A stretch of DNA of 64,000 bases, taken from contig MU004190.1 in NCBI GenBank assembly GCA_010093605.1, positions 1,377,125 through 1,441,124 of the forward strand. The letters run 5' to 3'. This DNA is from Lophium mytilinum (taxonomy: Eukaryota; Ascomycota; Dothideomycetes; Mytilinidiales; Mytilinidiaceae). Made by a program: the position numbers and the translations under genes. The notes beneath the pieces are model-generated. The model was not told the origin of the DNA. It made no database searches and was given only the letters and a program-made list of their open reading frames with translations. Positions 32,386 to 42,026 of the stretch are shown here, in pieces (positions within the stretch are counted from its first letter, which is position 1; each line of letters starts with the position of its first letter).

Positions 32386-33495
32386 ATGTCCGAACCACAA
32401 AGATTACGAGTTGGCGTCATCGGAGCAGGAGAAGTTGCTCAAGTGATCCATCTTCCTGTATTGGCTCTCCTGTTTCATCCCTACTCTGTCACGATAATCT
32501 GCGACATCTCCGCGAAGAACGCCTCACATTGTGCCGCAAAATTCCATATCTCTAAGTTTACTACCTCTGCTGCGGATGTATATACAAGCCCAGACGTTGA
32601 TATCGTCTTCATTCTTACCTCGGACGAGTTTCATGCTGAGTATGCAATCGCGGCGCTGAAAGCTGGCAAGCACGTTATGGTTGAGAAGCCAATTTCACTC
32701 TCTATGCAATCTGCAAAGAGGATTATCGATGCAGAGAAAGAAGCAGGAGGGCCAAGGGTTTTCGTAGGGTACATGAGACGCTATGCACCAAGCTTCGTGC
32801 AAGCATTCAAGAGAGAAGTCGCAGCAATACCCCGAGTGCTTTACGCTAGATCCCGAGATTTCAGCGGACCAAACGCACAATTCGTGTCGCAATCCGGCAC
32901 TTTCCAGGTGCAGAATACGGACTTCCCTCCCGGAGCAGGTGAGGAGCGGACGAAACGGCTCAATGATCTTTTCGCAGAGGCTTTAGAGGGCCGAGAAGTC
33001 ACGCCGGAGAAGAAGAAGTACTGCCGCTTCCTAGGAAGTCTGGGTTCGCATGACATTTCTCTCCTACGAGAAACTCTTGGGTTCCCCGAGTCTGTTGCTG
33101 GCGTCTCTGTCAATGAGCCATTCTATTCGGCCATCTTCAATTACAAGAACAAATCGGGCGAGCCGTTTGCAGTCACTTACGAGAGCGGCATCGATGGAGT
33201 GCCGAACTTCGACGCGCACCTTGCGGTCTATGGCGAGAAGAAACGAGTATCAATACAGTACCCATCTCCCTACGTGAAAGGACTTCCCATCATAGTCAAA
33301 GTCGACGAGCTGAATGAGCATGGCGAGACGCAAACGAGAGAGATATTGTCATCATACGAGGACGCGTATACGGCTGAGTTGAAGGAGCTTCACGCATGTA
33401 TCACGCAGGGAAAGACGATCAAGACGTCTGCGGTGGACGCGCTAGAGGATTTGACATTATACGACATGATGTACAAGAAGTATGAGGGAATTTGA
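32386..33495 (+). CDS. Gfo/Idh/MocA-family NAD(P)-dependent oxidoreductase
   Basis: Intronless, 369 residues. The N-terminal Rossmann domain has VGVIGAGEVAQVIHLP; the second signature is GKHVMVEKPISL, whose EKP lysine is a catalytic residue in the family. The C-terminal alpha/beta domain follows, with the GSLGSHDISLLRE segment supplying the His-Asp typical of the active site. The family oxidises sugars, inositols or related alcohols, but the substrate cannot be told. The cofactor is NAD(H) or NADP(H). The start at 32386 is the only ATG before the Rossmann motif. It is isolated inside the FGA-FGB island, with no sugar-transport genes next to it. Confidence 0.92.
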   Translation: MSEPQRLRVGVIGAGEVAQVIHLPVLALLFHPYSVTIICDISAKNASHCAAKFHISKFTTSAADVYTSPDVDIVFILTSDEFHAEYAIAALKAGKHVMVEKPISLSMQSAKRIIDAEKEAGGPRVFVGYMRRYAPSFVQAFKREVAAIPRVLYARSRDFSGPNAQFVSQSGTFQVQNTDFPPGAGEERTKRLNDLFAEALEGREVTPEKKKYCRFLGSLGSHDISLLRETLGFPESVAGVSVNEPFYSAIFNYKNKSGEPFAVTYESGIDGVPNFDAHLAVYGEKKRVSIQYPSPYVKGLPIIVKVDELNEHGETQTREILSSYEDAYTAELKELHACITQGKTIKTSAVDALEDLTLYDMMYKKYEGI

Positions 33496-34453
33496 TGATT
33501 GCCACTGGAAACCTCGGCAAGCTAATAAAATATATGGATGCATCGTAGCCTTCAACCCCACTCGCAGGCTTCTATATGGTAGAGCGTATTGGCAACCCTG
33601 ACAGCTACCGAAACGTGCTGCCGTCGTTATCAGGTCCATTCATCCGACAAGCATATGTCCCTTGTTGATATGTCGTCTTACTTGCTGTATGCTAGCCTAA
33701 AGCTGACAGCCTCGTTGGTTGATGTTCATTGTTCATTTACTTTCCATCCTCATGAACCTTTTCTAGTGCGGCGACTGAAGTCTTCCTTCCAATTTTGTTG
33801 ACCTAATTTTATCATTGATTACAGCCTCATAATGGCGTTGAATTGGAACAATCACCTACGGAAATCAAGACTGGTAGCAAACAAGGCGCCCACGTATTTG
33901 TGCACAGTGTTTGCGTTTTACCCTATATCCAAGCTCTACGGCCTAAAGTTTAAGCAAAGGAGTGCCCAGGTTTATGTCCTAGTAAAGCAAGTAACATTCT
34001 TATCCAAATCTAATTTTAACTACACGCTCTCTTTGCATATATGCTATCAAGTAACTAGAAGCAATTGAGAGGGCTTTGGACGAGGGTGGTGTGTAGCATG
34101 TGATCCCCTGACCTCAAACCTCTATCAAATATACAACGATGCTAAGCTTGTTAACGACGCTTCCCAACAGGTGTGTAACGTGTGTATAGAAACTCTACAA
34201 TCCAGTCCGGGTTGGCAGTGCTGTCGGCATGGCGTAACTACGTCTTCTGCCTCGCGGCTCATAACTAGCGTTCGTCAACATTCACCAACTTTACACCGCC
34301 CCGGTCTCTACTTTCCTCACGCCTTTCAACTCCCGCGCTGCTCGGTCATCCGCCTCCAACCGTTCACTCCCACCCAGCCGGCTCCTCCGCACGTGCACGC
34401 AGCAGAGCGTCCTGGCCTCCCGCCGTAGCCTCCGGCCGTCCACCTCACACAGA
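33496..34453. other. Intergenic region before FGB
   Basis: No gene, RNA or repeat that I can support. The last 200 bp is C-rich and carries a CACGTGCACG motif (about 34390) that overlaps an E-box-like CACGTG. The same kind of element (CACGTG) is found in the FGA upstream region near 28202 and 28234. Confidence 0.4.
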
Positions 34454-34462
34454 CATAAAAGG
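34454..34462 (+). promoter_or_regulatory. Putative TATA-like element of FGB
   Basis: CATAAAAGG lies about 245 bp before the FGB start. The flanking CACAGA and GCTAGCTC are shared with the matching site of FGA. Confidence 0.45.
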
Positions 34463-34697
34463 CTAGCTCGATCACTCACTCACCAACCAAACCTTCTTCT
34501 CCACCACCGCAACCGGTACAGCATCACACACCCACCACCGCATCAACTCACAACCTGCATCCTCCACAGTCTTCATCAGCACACAGCTTCTATCACTGAC
34601 AGTTCTTGCGCAACCTCGTGTCTCGCTGTATCTACCGGCTTCTCGAAATACCACAACCCTCCAACATCTTTCACCTCCCTCAATCCCCACCGACATC

Positions 34698-37600
34698 ATG
34701 GTCGTAAGTGAACCCCCCATCCGCCCTAGTCGCCACCCGCTATGATCTCCTCCTTCGCCTCGCGACTATGTGCTCAAGGAAACGAATACTAACTCGACCT
34801 TGTAGTACTCCTACGGTCGCTCCATGGACCACAAGAACCCTACGCTCGAACAATACTTTGGATTAGGGCCGAAGACCACTTGGGAGCAGGCGCGCCTGCT
34901 CGCCAACGATGGTATCAGAGACTACAGCTTCTCTGACGACCATTACCTGGCGCTGGTCATGGCCAAGACGTTGGATCGCGATAGTAAGAGTATCTGGCGC
35001 GAACACGACCTAAGGAAGTCTATCGTCTTGCATCGTGACGCGGGATACGACGTGAGCGCCATCGCTACTCGACACAATGGTAGGCCAGAGACCCCTCTCC
35101 ATGCTCATTGTATTTCTCTAATAAAGAAAAGTGACCGAGGAGGACGTCCGATCCGTCTACGCCTGCCCGGGAATTGCAACAACCAATGGTAAGTCATGCC
35201 ATCTCCTCTCTCAATTCAAAACAACTCGGTCGTAAGTCTGCGCACATGGATTCACCACTGCTTGGCTCGCGCCTTGATCACTCGCCACCACTGTAAGGGG
35301 TGGCCTAGCTGTACAGTGACCAGTCGGTCAAGAGGCATCCCAATTTGCACTGCTTGAACATCAACATCGTTCTTCGAATTTGAGACCCGGTCAGGGTACA
35401 CCAAGCAGTAGCGAACGAGTGTCCGCAGACTTTTCGCCTGTCTCTGATCTCTCCGCTCCAGCACATTCGTACTAACTCTCGAGCGATTTAGGTGGTCTCG
35501 CAGTCGATCCCATCGGGCATCGCCCAAATCCACACGGATCTTCCCCATATCCGCCCGCTACGACGCCAATGCAGCCGTCCGACCCGCCCTCACCCTCGCC
35601 CACTCAGCCTGCCATGCAAGACCTTGGAAGTATGGGGCGTCATAAAGTGACCAGGGATGAGGAACCACCCGTCGGCCCAACTGGACAGTCGCTCGGACTC
35701 CAAGCTTCCGTAGATGGTTTGGGTAAGTTCTATTCACCTATACTACCAGCTAGCGCCTTCTAACGCTATATGATCAGGATATACAGCGGCACTTGGCCAA
35801 GCGCAGAGGTCTAAACAGGACAAGAAAGACCACAAGACACTCCTAAAAGGCCTAAAGGAGAAGAAAGGCTGGCTCGAAGAACGTCTTGGACTCTTCGTTA
35901 AGATGATGAGTCAGAAGAGTGATTGCAGCAATGTTGTGCATGAGCTGTACGGCTTGTTCGAGAGGGTCAACGGGTACTTCGAAAAAGACCCGATTCCGCT
36001 CAATGCGGACGATATTGACTGGATAGGCTGGCCCGTCGAGGATCTAGACGGTTACTTCAAGGTGTTACTAGAGGCGGCGCAGTCAGGGTGTCGCTGGGTT
36101 GAACCGGCTGCTCTAGAGCTACAAAAGCTGGGAGGATATCTCAACACAGCGCAGACTACCCCTGGCGTTTGTTCTCTCCGCGAGGGAGCCCTGCCGTCCC
36201 TCGGATCCTATCCGACACAGGCTGCGCAACAAGCCCCAATCGCCCAACCTCCCTCGGTTCTGAACAGCTCACAATCGTCGTCAAGTACGAATATCTTCGG
36301 GTTTCTGGCCAAGCCACAGCATGCGCCCTCAGTCCTGCAAACTTCGCAGCCAGCGCCCGCCTCCAATCCCTTCGTCAATCTGACGAATCCGCAGAATGCT
36401 CTTTTGTCGTCTATGCTGGAGCAGCAACCGGCACATTGCCCCGATACCATGGAGGGCATTGACACAACGCCCCATTTCCCCGACCACAACAGCCGCTTGA
36501 AGTGGGTCCAAGATACACACCAGGAGGTCATGGTCGAGGCGAGCAAGCTGTATGACGCGCTCGGCACGACCGGAGGATGCGAAGCTCAACTGAGTCGTCC
36601 GAAGGAGCTGTTTGACCAAGTCAGCAGCGCTCTCGAGGGAGACACCGTTCCGATGAACAACGGCGAGCTCGCATGGATCAGGTGGGATACCAACTCTCTC
36701 CAACTCTTGCTGAACAAGATGTTATCCATTGCGGCACCCCGCTCGCAGGTCTTCTGCGACACTGGAAGTGCCCTTGAAATGCTCTTGGCGCGTCTGGAGC
36801 AAGCTTCTAGAACCCCAGGTATCTGCTCGATGGGAGGCGGCCCGCAGCCACCACAGGGAGCTCCTAGCACTTTCGGACAGCCCTCGCAGCAGCCACAGGC
36901 TGCGCAGAACTCGCCCTTCTCCAACCCGCCTTCAGGTCAATTGGGGTCTTCGCCGTTTGGTTCTTCTGCCTTTGGACAGCCCTCACAGCAGCCACAAGCT
37001 GCTCAAATCTCGCCCTTTGCCAATCTGAGGTCAGGTCCCCTGGGCTCTTCTCCATTTGGACAGCAGACCCAGCAGCAACCGTCATCAGTGGCTCAATCTG
37101 CATCCCCATTTGGCGGACTGGGTCAATCCAACACCAGTCCTTCCCCCTTCGGCCCATCGATGGCCCCCCAGCAGCCGAGCGTGTTCCAACAGACTCAGCA
37201 GCAACCGTCATCGATGGTTCAACCCGCGAACCCATTTGGCGGACTGGGTCTAACCAATGCCGCTCCTTCACCATTTGGTCAAGCAACAGCCTCGCAGCAG
37301 TCGAGCGGATTCCAGCTGCACTCCAAGCAAATCTCGCCGGAGGATGCCCACAAGGCATTCCTCGACTACGCGAAGCTGAAGTCCAAGGACATCAAGGACA
37401 AAAGCCAAAAGGTCATGAATGGCATTAACGACTGCAAGCCATATAGCTCGGCACTCCGCAACCTGTTGACTTACCTTCAGGACTGCAGGAAAAGGCTTGT
37501 CGACGACCCGACACCGCTCAACAAGGGTGACGTTAAATACATTCGCTGGAACATCGACGATCTCCTAACTTTGGGCCGGGGTCTCCAAGACTTCGGTGAT

Positions 37601-38029
37601 AAAAGCGATGCCAATGTCGGAAAGACGCTGAGTGAACTCTCTCAGCTCATTCCACGGTTGCAAACCGCGCGCCAGACGCCAGGCGTGTCTGTCCTAGCAT
37701 CGCAGCGCGCGCCGACGCAGCCAAGCTCCTCCCACGTATCAGGGAGCCTTCCACCTCGCAATGCCGGACAGCCGTTTTCCAGGATGGGAGCCTCTGCGGC
37801 GCCTTCGAGCAGCCTCCGTAACGCGCCGCCCCTTAGCAACACGCCTTCTCCCTTCCCCCAGCCGACATCTTCTGGTGGTCCTCCCAGGAACTTTGGACAA
37901 GGCTTCAACATGCAGGGCATGGCGGCACAGAGTGGGCAGGGTTCCACCCCGAGCCTGGGCAATATGCCGGCTCTTGGGAGCAAGCCCACTCGTAGCTTGC
38001 GCGACATGCCCGCTCTCTCTTCAGAGTAG
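34698..38029 (+). CDS. FGB: FG-repeat protein with three copies of an unrecognised repeated domain
   Basis: 935 residues from five exons: 34698-34703 (Met-Val only), 34806-35079, 35132-35188, 35504-35722, 35778-38029; the total divides by three. Residues ~1-95 match the FGA N-terminal domain (TTWEQARLLANDGIRD). A coiled-coil-like Lys/Glu stretch (KKDHKTLLKGLKEKKGWLEE) precedes three ~90-residue modules at about 228-322, 427-540 and 700-825. Each has I/V-P-L/M-N-x-x-D/E-L/I-x-W-I-x-W and ends A-x-x-T-P-G-V/I-C/S. Between modules 2 and 3 lies a linker with repeated SPFG, AFGQ and PFGGLG; ten FG dipeptides occur in the whole protein, as in FG nucleoporins. The C-terminus is SL/NMPAL-rich. Introns 1 and 2 match FGA in place and phase. 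Function unknown; a nuclear-pore-like or condensate role is only a thought. Confidence 0.75.
35250..35430 (+). repeat. Single diverged copy of the 152-bp repeat inside FGB intron 3
   Basis: Intron 3 of FGB (35189-35503, 315 bp) is five times longer than its neighbours and holds one unit. GGGGTGGCCTAGC, GTCGGTCAAGAGGCATCCCA and GAGACCCGGTCAGGGTAC align to the repeat array at 28.6-29.07 kb, in the same orientation. Confidence 0.65.
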
Positions 38030-38216
38030 TACGAACTGTAAGTCAGCCGCTTTTTTCAACTCTCGTTCTTCTTCGACTCCTAGGATTGTAGCTAAGACTA
38101 GTAACAGTTCCTTGAGTCTATCGCCGACGCGGAGTGCGCTGGCGGAGGGGAGTGTGAGTGCGCAGAATGAACCCAATCAAGTTTCAAAAAGTCGGAGCGC
38201 CTTAGGCGCACCATAG

Positions 38217-38735
38217 CCGAAACAGAAAACCCAAAAACACAGCAAAAGCACCCCAAAAAAACAGCAAAAGCAGAAAACCCAAAAACAGCAACCAATTGCA
38301 AGTCTATCCAGGGGAGCACCGTCATCGAAGGGAAAATCGATTGCTCCACCTCCTACACCGAAATTGAATGCACCGAAGGAGGGTTCCGTGCGGAAGACCG
38401 TCGTTGACGAGGATTACAACGATCGTACACCAGACGGAGATGCTTTGGCCGAGGCTATGAAAAAAATGGGGGTGAAAGAAGCGAAGAAGGCGCCAAAGAA
38501 GGTGCTAGAAAAGGCGCCAATGAAGGCACCAGATACAGATGGGTTAACTGCGAGCATGAACAACGTGGCGGTCAAGCCCCTATATGTCGCGAAAGGGGAG
38601 CTCGTGCAGCCTCACGAGCTGAAGAAGCGCGAACGCAAGCCTGCTTTCAATGTGAAATTGGTATGTCATCCGCGGTTGTATTGTAGGGTTTCCATTCTAA
38701 CTTCACATAGCTTGGTGCGAGTTAAGGCCGCGTAG
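38217..38735 (+). other. Coding-like fragment downstream of FGB
   Basis: An open stretch of ~145 codons begins after a TAG at 38214 and has strong coding character: Lys/Gln-Pro-rich, then LSRGAPSSKGKSIAPPPTPK, then an acidic/basic segment. It contains a duplicated motif, TPDGDALAEAMKKMGVK and APDTDGLTASMNNVAVK. A GTATGT donor at 38661 and acceptors near 38710-38735 could add a short last exon. No start codon with good context is seen, and the FGB main exon stops at 38029 without a usable donor before it. It may be an alternative 3' exon of FGB, a separate gene with an unseen first exon, or a decayed third paralog. FGA has no counterpart. Confidence 0.35.
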
Positions 38736-39195
38736 GCATCTGGATGGCCTCGATGGGCTTCAATTAGATAGAGCGCGAGGGCAAAAAGGGGTGGCCAGGG
38801 CGAGGGGCAGTCATATTCCCTTTCCTTTCTTTTTCCCTTCTTTACTTTTCTGTCTTTTGGTGCTGCGTTCTATTGCGTTTCGGCCTCGCGTGTGGTAGGG
38901 GGAGGCGTGCGGCTCTAAGGGCCTTGTGTGTTATATGGGCCCTAATAGGCTCATTTCGAGTATTGCGAGTGTGTGTCCCTTTTGTGCATCGTGTCCCTAT
39001 TTGGGCTCGATGAGAGTACTGCGAGCGGGTGCGGCATGGCGGAATACTGGCGTTGCGAGATACCCAATGATTATGAACCACAAAATTGCTACAAACTATC
39101 CATTGCTTTTCCACATACGTGATACTGTCTAGAGTTCCCCCTGATCCCACTTGATTTTAAGCCGATGTAATAGCTAGAGCGTTGTGAAATAGATG
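38736..39195. repeat. Right copy of the shared 3' flank and one inverted satellite unit
   Basis: Reverse-complement match to 25,000-25,740. In order: GGGTGGCCAGGG-like block, T/C-rich stretch, GGCCCTAATAGGCTCAT core, GCGAGCGGGTGCGGCATGGC, then one partial 172-bp satellite unit at about 39,090-39,190 (on the minus strand: GCTCTAGCTATTACATCG, then CAGGGGGAAC). The order is the same as on the left, so this is one arm of a large inverted repeat. Confidence 0.75.
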
Positions 39196-39289
39196 GTGGT
39201 CAATCTACATGCGCCCTAGATCCGTTTCTCCAAAACCCCAGGGTATTGGAAATCACAGCTCTCAAGTTTAAGCTTTCGATCTGTTGCAT

Positions 39290-40110
39290 TGATACTATCA
39301 TGACGCCGTTTGAGGTACTCCACAGCATCCTTAAAATTATGATACATTAATTTGACGGACCTCAGAAAACTGCAGGGCCACGCCCTTTGGAAGCAAAAAT
39401 GTTTGTGCGGACGAACACTAAACTCTTCACTCTAGAATCTAGGATGGTAGTGCTCATAGCCTATGAATATAGCTTCCCCTTCTACGAGAATGTCGTTGTG
39501 CTAGCACCGTCTGAAGTGCCCTAAATGATTCTTCCTAATCTGACACTCATGTTCTTGACTAACCTTATGTATTGCCGGTCAGTTTTTAGTGGTGGCAGAT
39601 ACTTGTATGTCAGCATGCGCTTGACTTTTTGCGCCTGATTTAGAACGTATCAGAAGTCCCAGCTCATGAATGGGGTCTTCTGTTTTACGGTATTGTCAAC
39701 GTTTTAGCACCGTCTGAAGCGCCTCAGATCCTCTATTAATATTGACAGGTACCGTTTTGCCCAGCCTTATATCTTGTCGGCCCTCTTTTGGCGATGATAG
39801 AAAAGTACGCATGGACAATCATTTAACTTCCTATTCTTGCTACAAATCGCTTATTAGGGCTGGCTTATAATCCTAGGTTCATCTTTAATGATAGTGCCGT
39901 GGTCGTATCGCCGCCAGGAGTGCCTCAACGCCCTTACCTAAATTTATATACTGTGGCTTTGACGGACCTTATACCTCGTTGGGCCGCCTCTGGCGGTGCC
40001 AATAAGATGTGCGCCTATTCTACTTAACTTAGGGATACGATCGGCGATACGTCTCAGATTACAACAGAACTGGCTTAAATTCGGACACTAGAGCGAGCCA
40101 GCGTTTAGAA
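39290..40110. repeat. Degenerate tandem repeat, about 203-bp units
   Basis: AGCACCGTCTGAAGTGCC at 39503 recurs as AGCACCGTCTGAAGCGCC at 39706 and, more diverged, as CGCCGCCAGGAGTGCC near 39907; the spacing is ~203 bp. Other shared words are CCTTAT(G/A)T-TTG-CGG and TGGCG/TGGTG. No coding content. Confidence 0.6.
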
Positions 40111-40189
40111 CTTTATTCACTCAACTCTATGGCGAGAAGGTTTCATAGTCCCCATTCCATGGACCTTTACATTGCTCATTGATTTTTTC

Positions 40190-40558
40190 ATGCTTGATAG
40201 CGTTGTAAGAGATGGCCCAGCTAGAAGATTCCAGGTGAGTCAAGAGGTAGTCCCACACAGAGTGCCAATGGATGCTCTTGCGGAAAACCTGCGCAACTAC
40301 GCCGCCCATTTAGATCGACCAACTGGCCACAAGTGGGTCATTGAAGGATATGCCAACTACACGGTGGCACTCATTTTGAAGATCTTCCAAGTCGAGTTCA
40401 AGTCGGAACCACCGGCAAAAGTCTCGACACATACGGTATGGGAAATCATGCAGTTCTGTATCAAGTACGATGTATACACGGGCGCTTTCAAACCATGGTT
40501 CAGGTACTGGTATCGCTGTGAGATGTGCGACGATGAAGGAGACTTGGAGATTGTCTAG
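40190..40558 (+). CDS. BTB/POZ-domain C-terminal fragment
   Basis: About 122 residues from the ATG at 40190 to the TAG at 40558. The segment YTVALILKIFQVEF ... VWEIMQFCIKYDVYTGAFKP followed by W-x-x-Y-W matches the second half of fungal BTB proteins (hydrophobic helix, then K-Y-D, then W-x-x-x-W). The first half of the BTB fold, with the substrate-receptor dimer interface, is missing, so this is a truncated gene or its 5' exons are not recognised. It lies between two repeat blocks. A role in ubiquitin ligase recruitment would need the full fold. Confidence 0.4.
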   Translation: MLDSVVRDGPARRFQVSQEVVPHRVPMDALAENLRNYAAHLDRPTGHKWVIEGYANYTVALILKIFQVEFKSEPPAKVSTHTVWEIMQFCIKYDVYTGAFKPWFRYWYRCEMCDDEGDLEIV

Positions 40559-40559
40559 T

Positions 40560-41690
40560 TTCAATTGTGTTCACCTTCACATCATGTTCGGAGAAAGGAC
40601 GGTTTCATGTGAAGGAAGAAGAGCAAATCAAGTTGACGGCGTCGTTTTTCGCAGAGTCGTCTGCGTCGGCCTGAATGAACCAGTCTCTCGCACGCTTTAC
40701 TACTTAATAGCGCTATGAGGGGGACCTTAGCTGCTATTTACTCCGTAGGTCAAAAGAAGGTCAATCTCTACTGCGTTGACCTTGACATCATGTTCACAGC
40801 TTCTGCACGCATGATACCGCTGTGTGGAGAAGCTCAACCAGTAAGTTGCCTAGCAGCCAAGCGGTGGTCTATTTTCCAGTGCGTTAAACTTTGCACTATG
40901 TTGTTTACTCTTGCGTGCTTGATGCCATCGTTTGGAATAGCTTGGCTGGCAGGAAGTTCGTTAGCCAAGAGGAAGCACACCATCGATGCCAGAGATGAAA
41001 CCCCTTGAAATTCTCTCCGAACTCATACACTCGGATCTTCCCTCGGTCAAGCCGTAATGCTGCTTGCTCGACAACATCGCCAGGAGTACCCCAGCCAGCA
41101 CGTAGCTAGCCCGTCAAAAGGAATCCTAATCTCCATCCCAAAGAATCTGACTCTAGTGTAGTCTTCTTAAGACCATCCGCCCGTATATACCGTCGTCCAA
41201 GTCGAGTACTTGCTCGCTCGATACAACCGTCAGGATAGTCTCTGCAAGACGGTGGCTAATCAGTCACACGGTAGTCTCATTTCCAATGAATGGAAGTAAG
41301 GATAGGCATGTGGATATACGTCTGCATAAACTTCACTATTTCTCACTCAATATCGCTGTCAGGAGCAGCCTAGCTAGTACGAGGCTGTGCAGCCAAGGGA
41401 AGTCTGACTTGCAATGCATTGAAAAGGGCATAGGCACACAGATACACGACTACTCAGGCTCCGCTCTTGAGTACACAACACCACCGTCGGGAGTAGCTTA
41501 ACTATTAGGTAGCCAGGCAGCCAAAAGGTAAGCCGATCTCAAGTGCATTGATTCATACAGTTAAATTAATCGCAAGCTAATATACGACCGCTCAGACTCC
41601 AAGCTTGCCACATTGATACCATCGTTCAGGAATATGCTGGTAAAAGGGTTGCTAGTCAGTCCAAAGATAGCCTCATTTAAACGCTCCGAC
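40560..41690. repeat. Degenerate array of the 152-bp repeat family
   Basis: About seven to nine diverged units at 110-150-bp steps, with anchors like ATCGCCAGGAGTACC (41067), ACCGTCAGGATAGTC (41215), TCGCTGTCAGGAGCAGCC (41345), ACCGTCGGGAGTAGC (41470) and ATCGTTCAGGAATATGC (41612), each followed by a GCCAAG/GTCAAA block and a G-C-x-x-T-G-A-T/TCTCAT block. They share order and orientation with the array at 28.6 kb but are much older. Confidence 0.65.
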
Positions 41691-41705
41691 CACCTGCACT
41701 CCCCC

Positions 41706-42026
41706 CTATATCTTCCCCTCCTCCCCCTTCTTCGCCGTCTCCTTCTGCAAATCCTCCATATGCTCATCGTGATCATCCACCTTCTGCTGGTCCGCTTTCA
41801 CGTGACTTTCGCTCTGGCTTCCAAGCTCCTCGTGCCAATGTCCCTCGCCCTTATCCTGCTTCTTCAGCTGCTCCTGCTTCTTCGCTTCGATCTCTTCTCC
41901 GCTGCGGTTGGCATCTTCCTTCAATTGGCGGAAAGGTGTGGTTGCGAATGAGCGAGAGATGGGGGTGACGCGGAGAGATGATTGGGCGATGGTGGGGAAT
42001 CGCTGGGGAAGGCGGAGGAGTGGCAT
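41706..42026 (-). CDS. Small conserved mitochondrial-type protein
   Basis: 106 residues. The N-terminus (LLRLPQRFPTIAQSSLRVTP then SRSFATTPFRQ) is Arg/Ser-rich with an RSFATTPFRQ-type mitochondrial presequence end. The rest is highly charged and helical: EANRSGEEIEAKK-like sequence, GHWHEELGSQSESH, KVDDHDEHMEDLQKETA. I recall this W-EELxSxSES-H / DHDEHxExLQxxTA pattern from many ascomycete hypothetical proteins, sometimes under misleading carrier-protein names. The soluble charged tail resembles LEA-like proteins. No enzymatic motif. The ATG at 42026 starts directly at the presequence. Confidence 0.7.
   Translation of the reverse strand: MPLLRLPQRFPTIAQSSLRVTPISRSFATTPFRQLKEDANRSGEEIEAKKQEQLKKQDKGEGHWHEELGSQSESHVKADQQKVDDHDEHMEDLQKETAKKGEEGKI

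Noticed and set aside
36169-37358. Several open frames overlapping FGB on both strands
   Set aside because: Shadows of the low-complexity linkers; FGB itself has the splice-consistent frame and paralog support.
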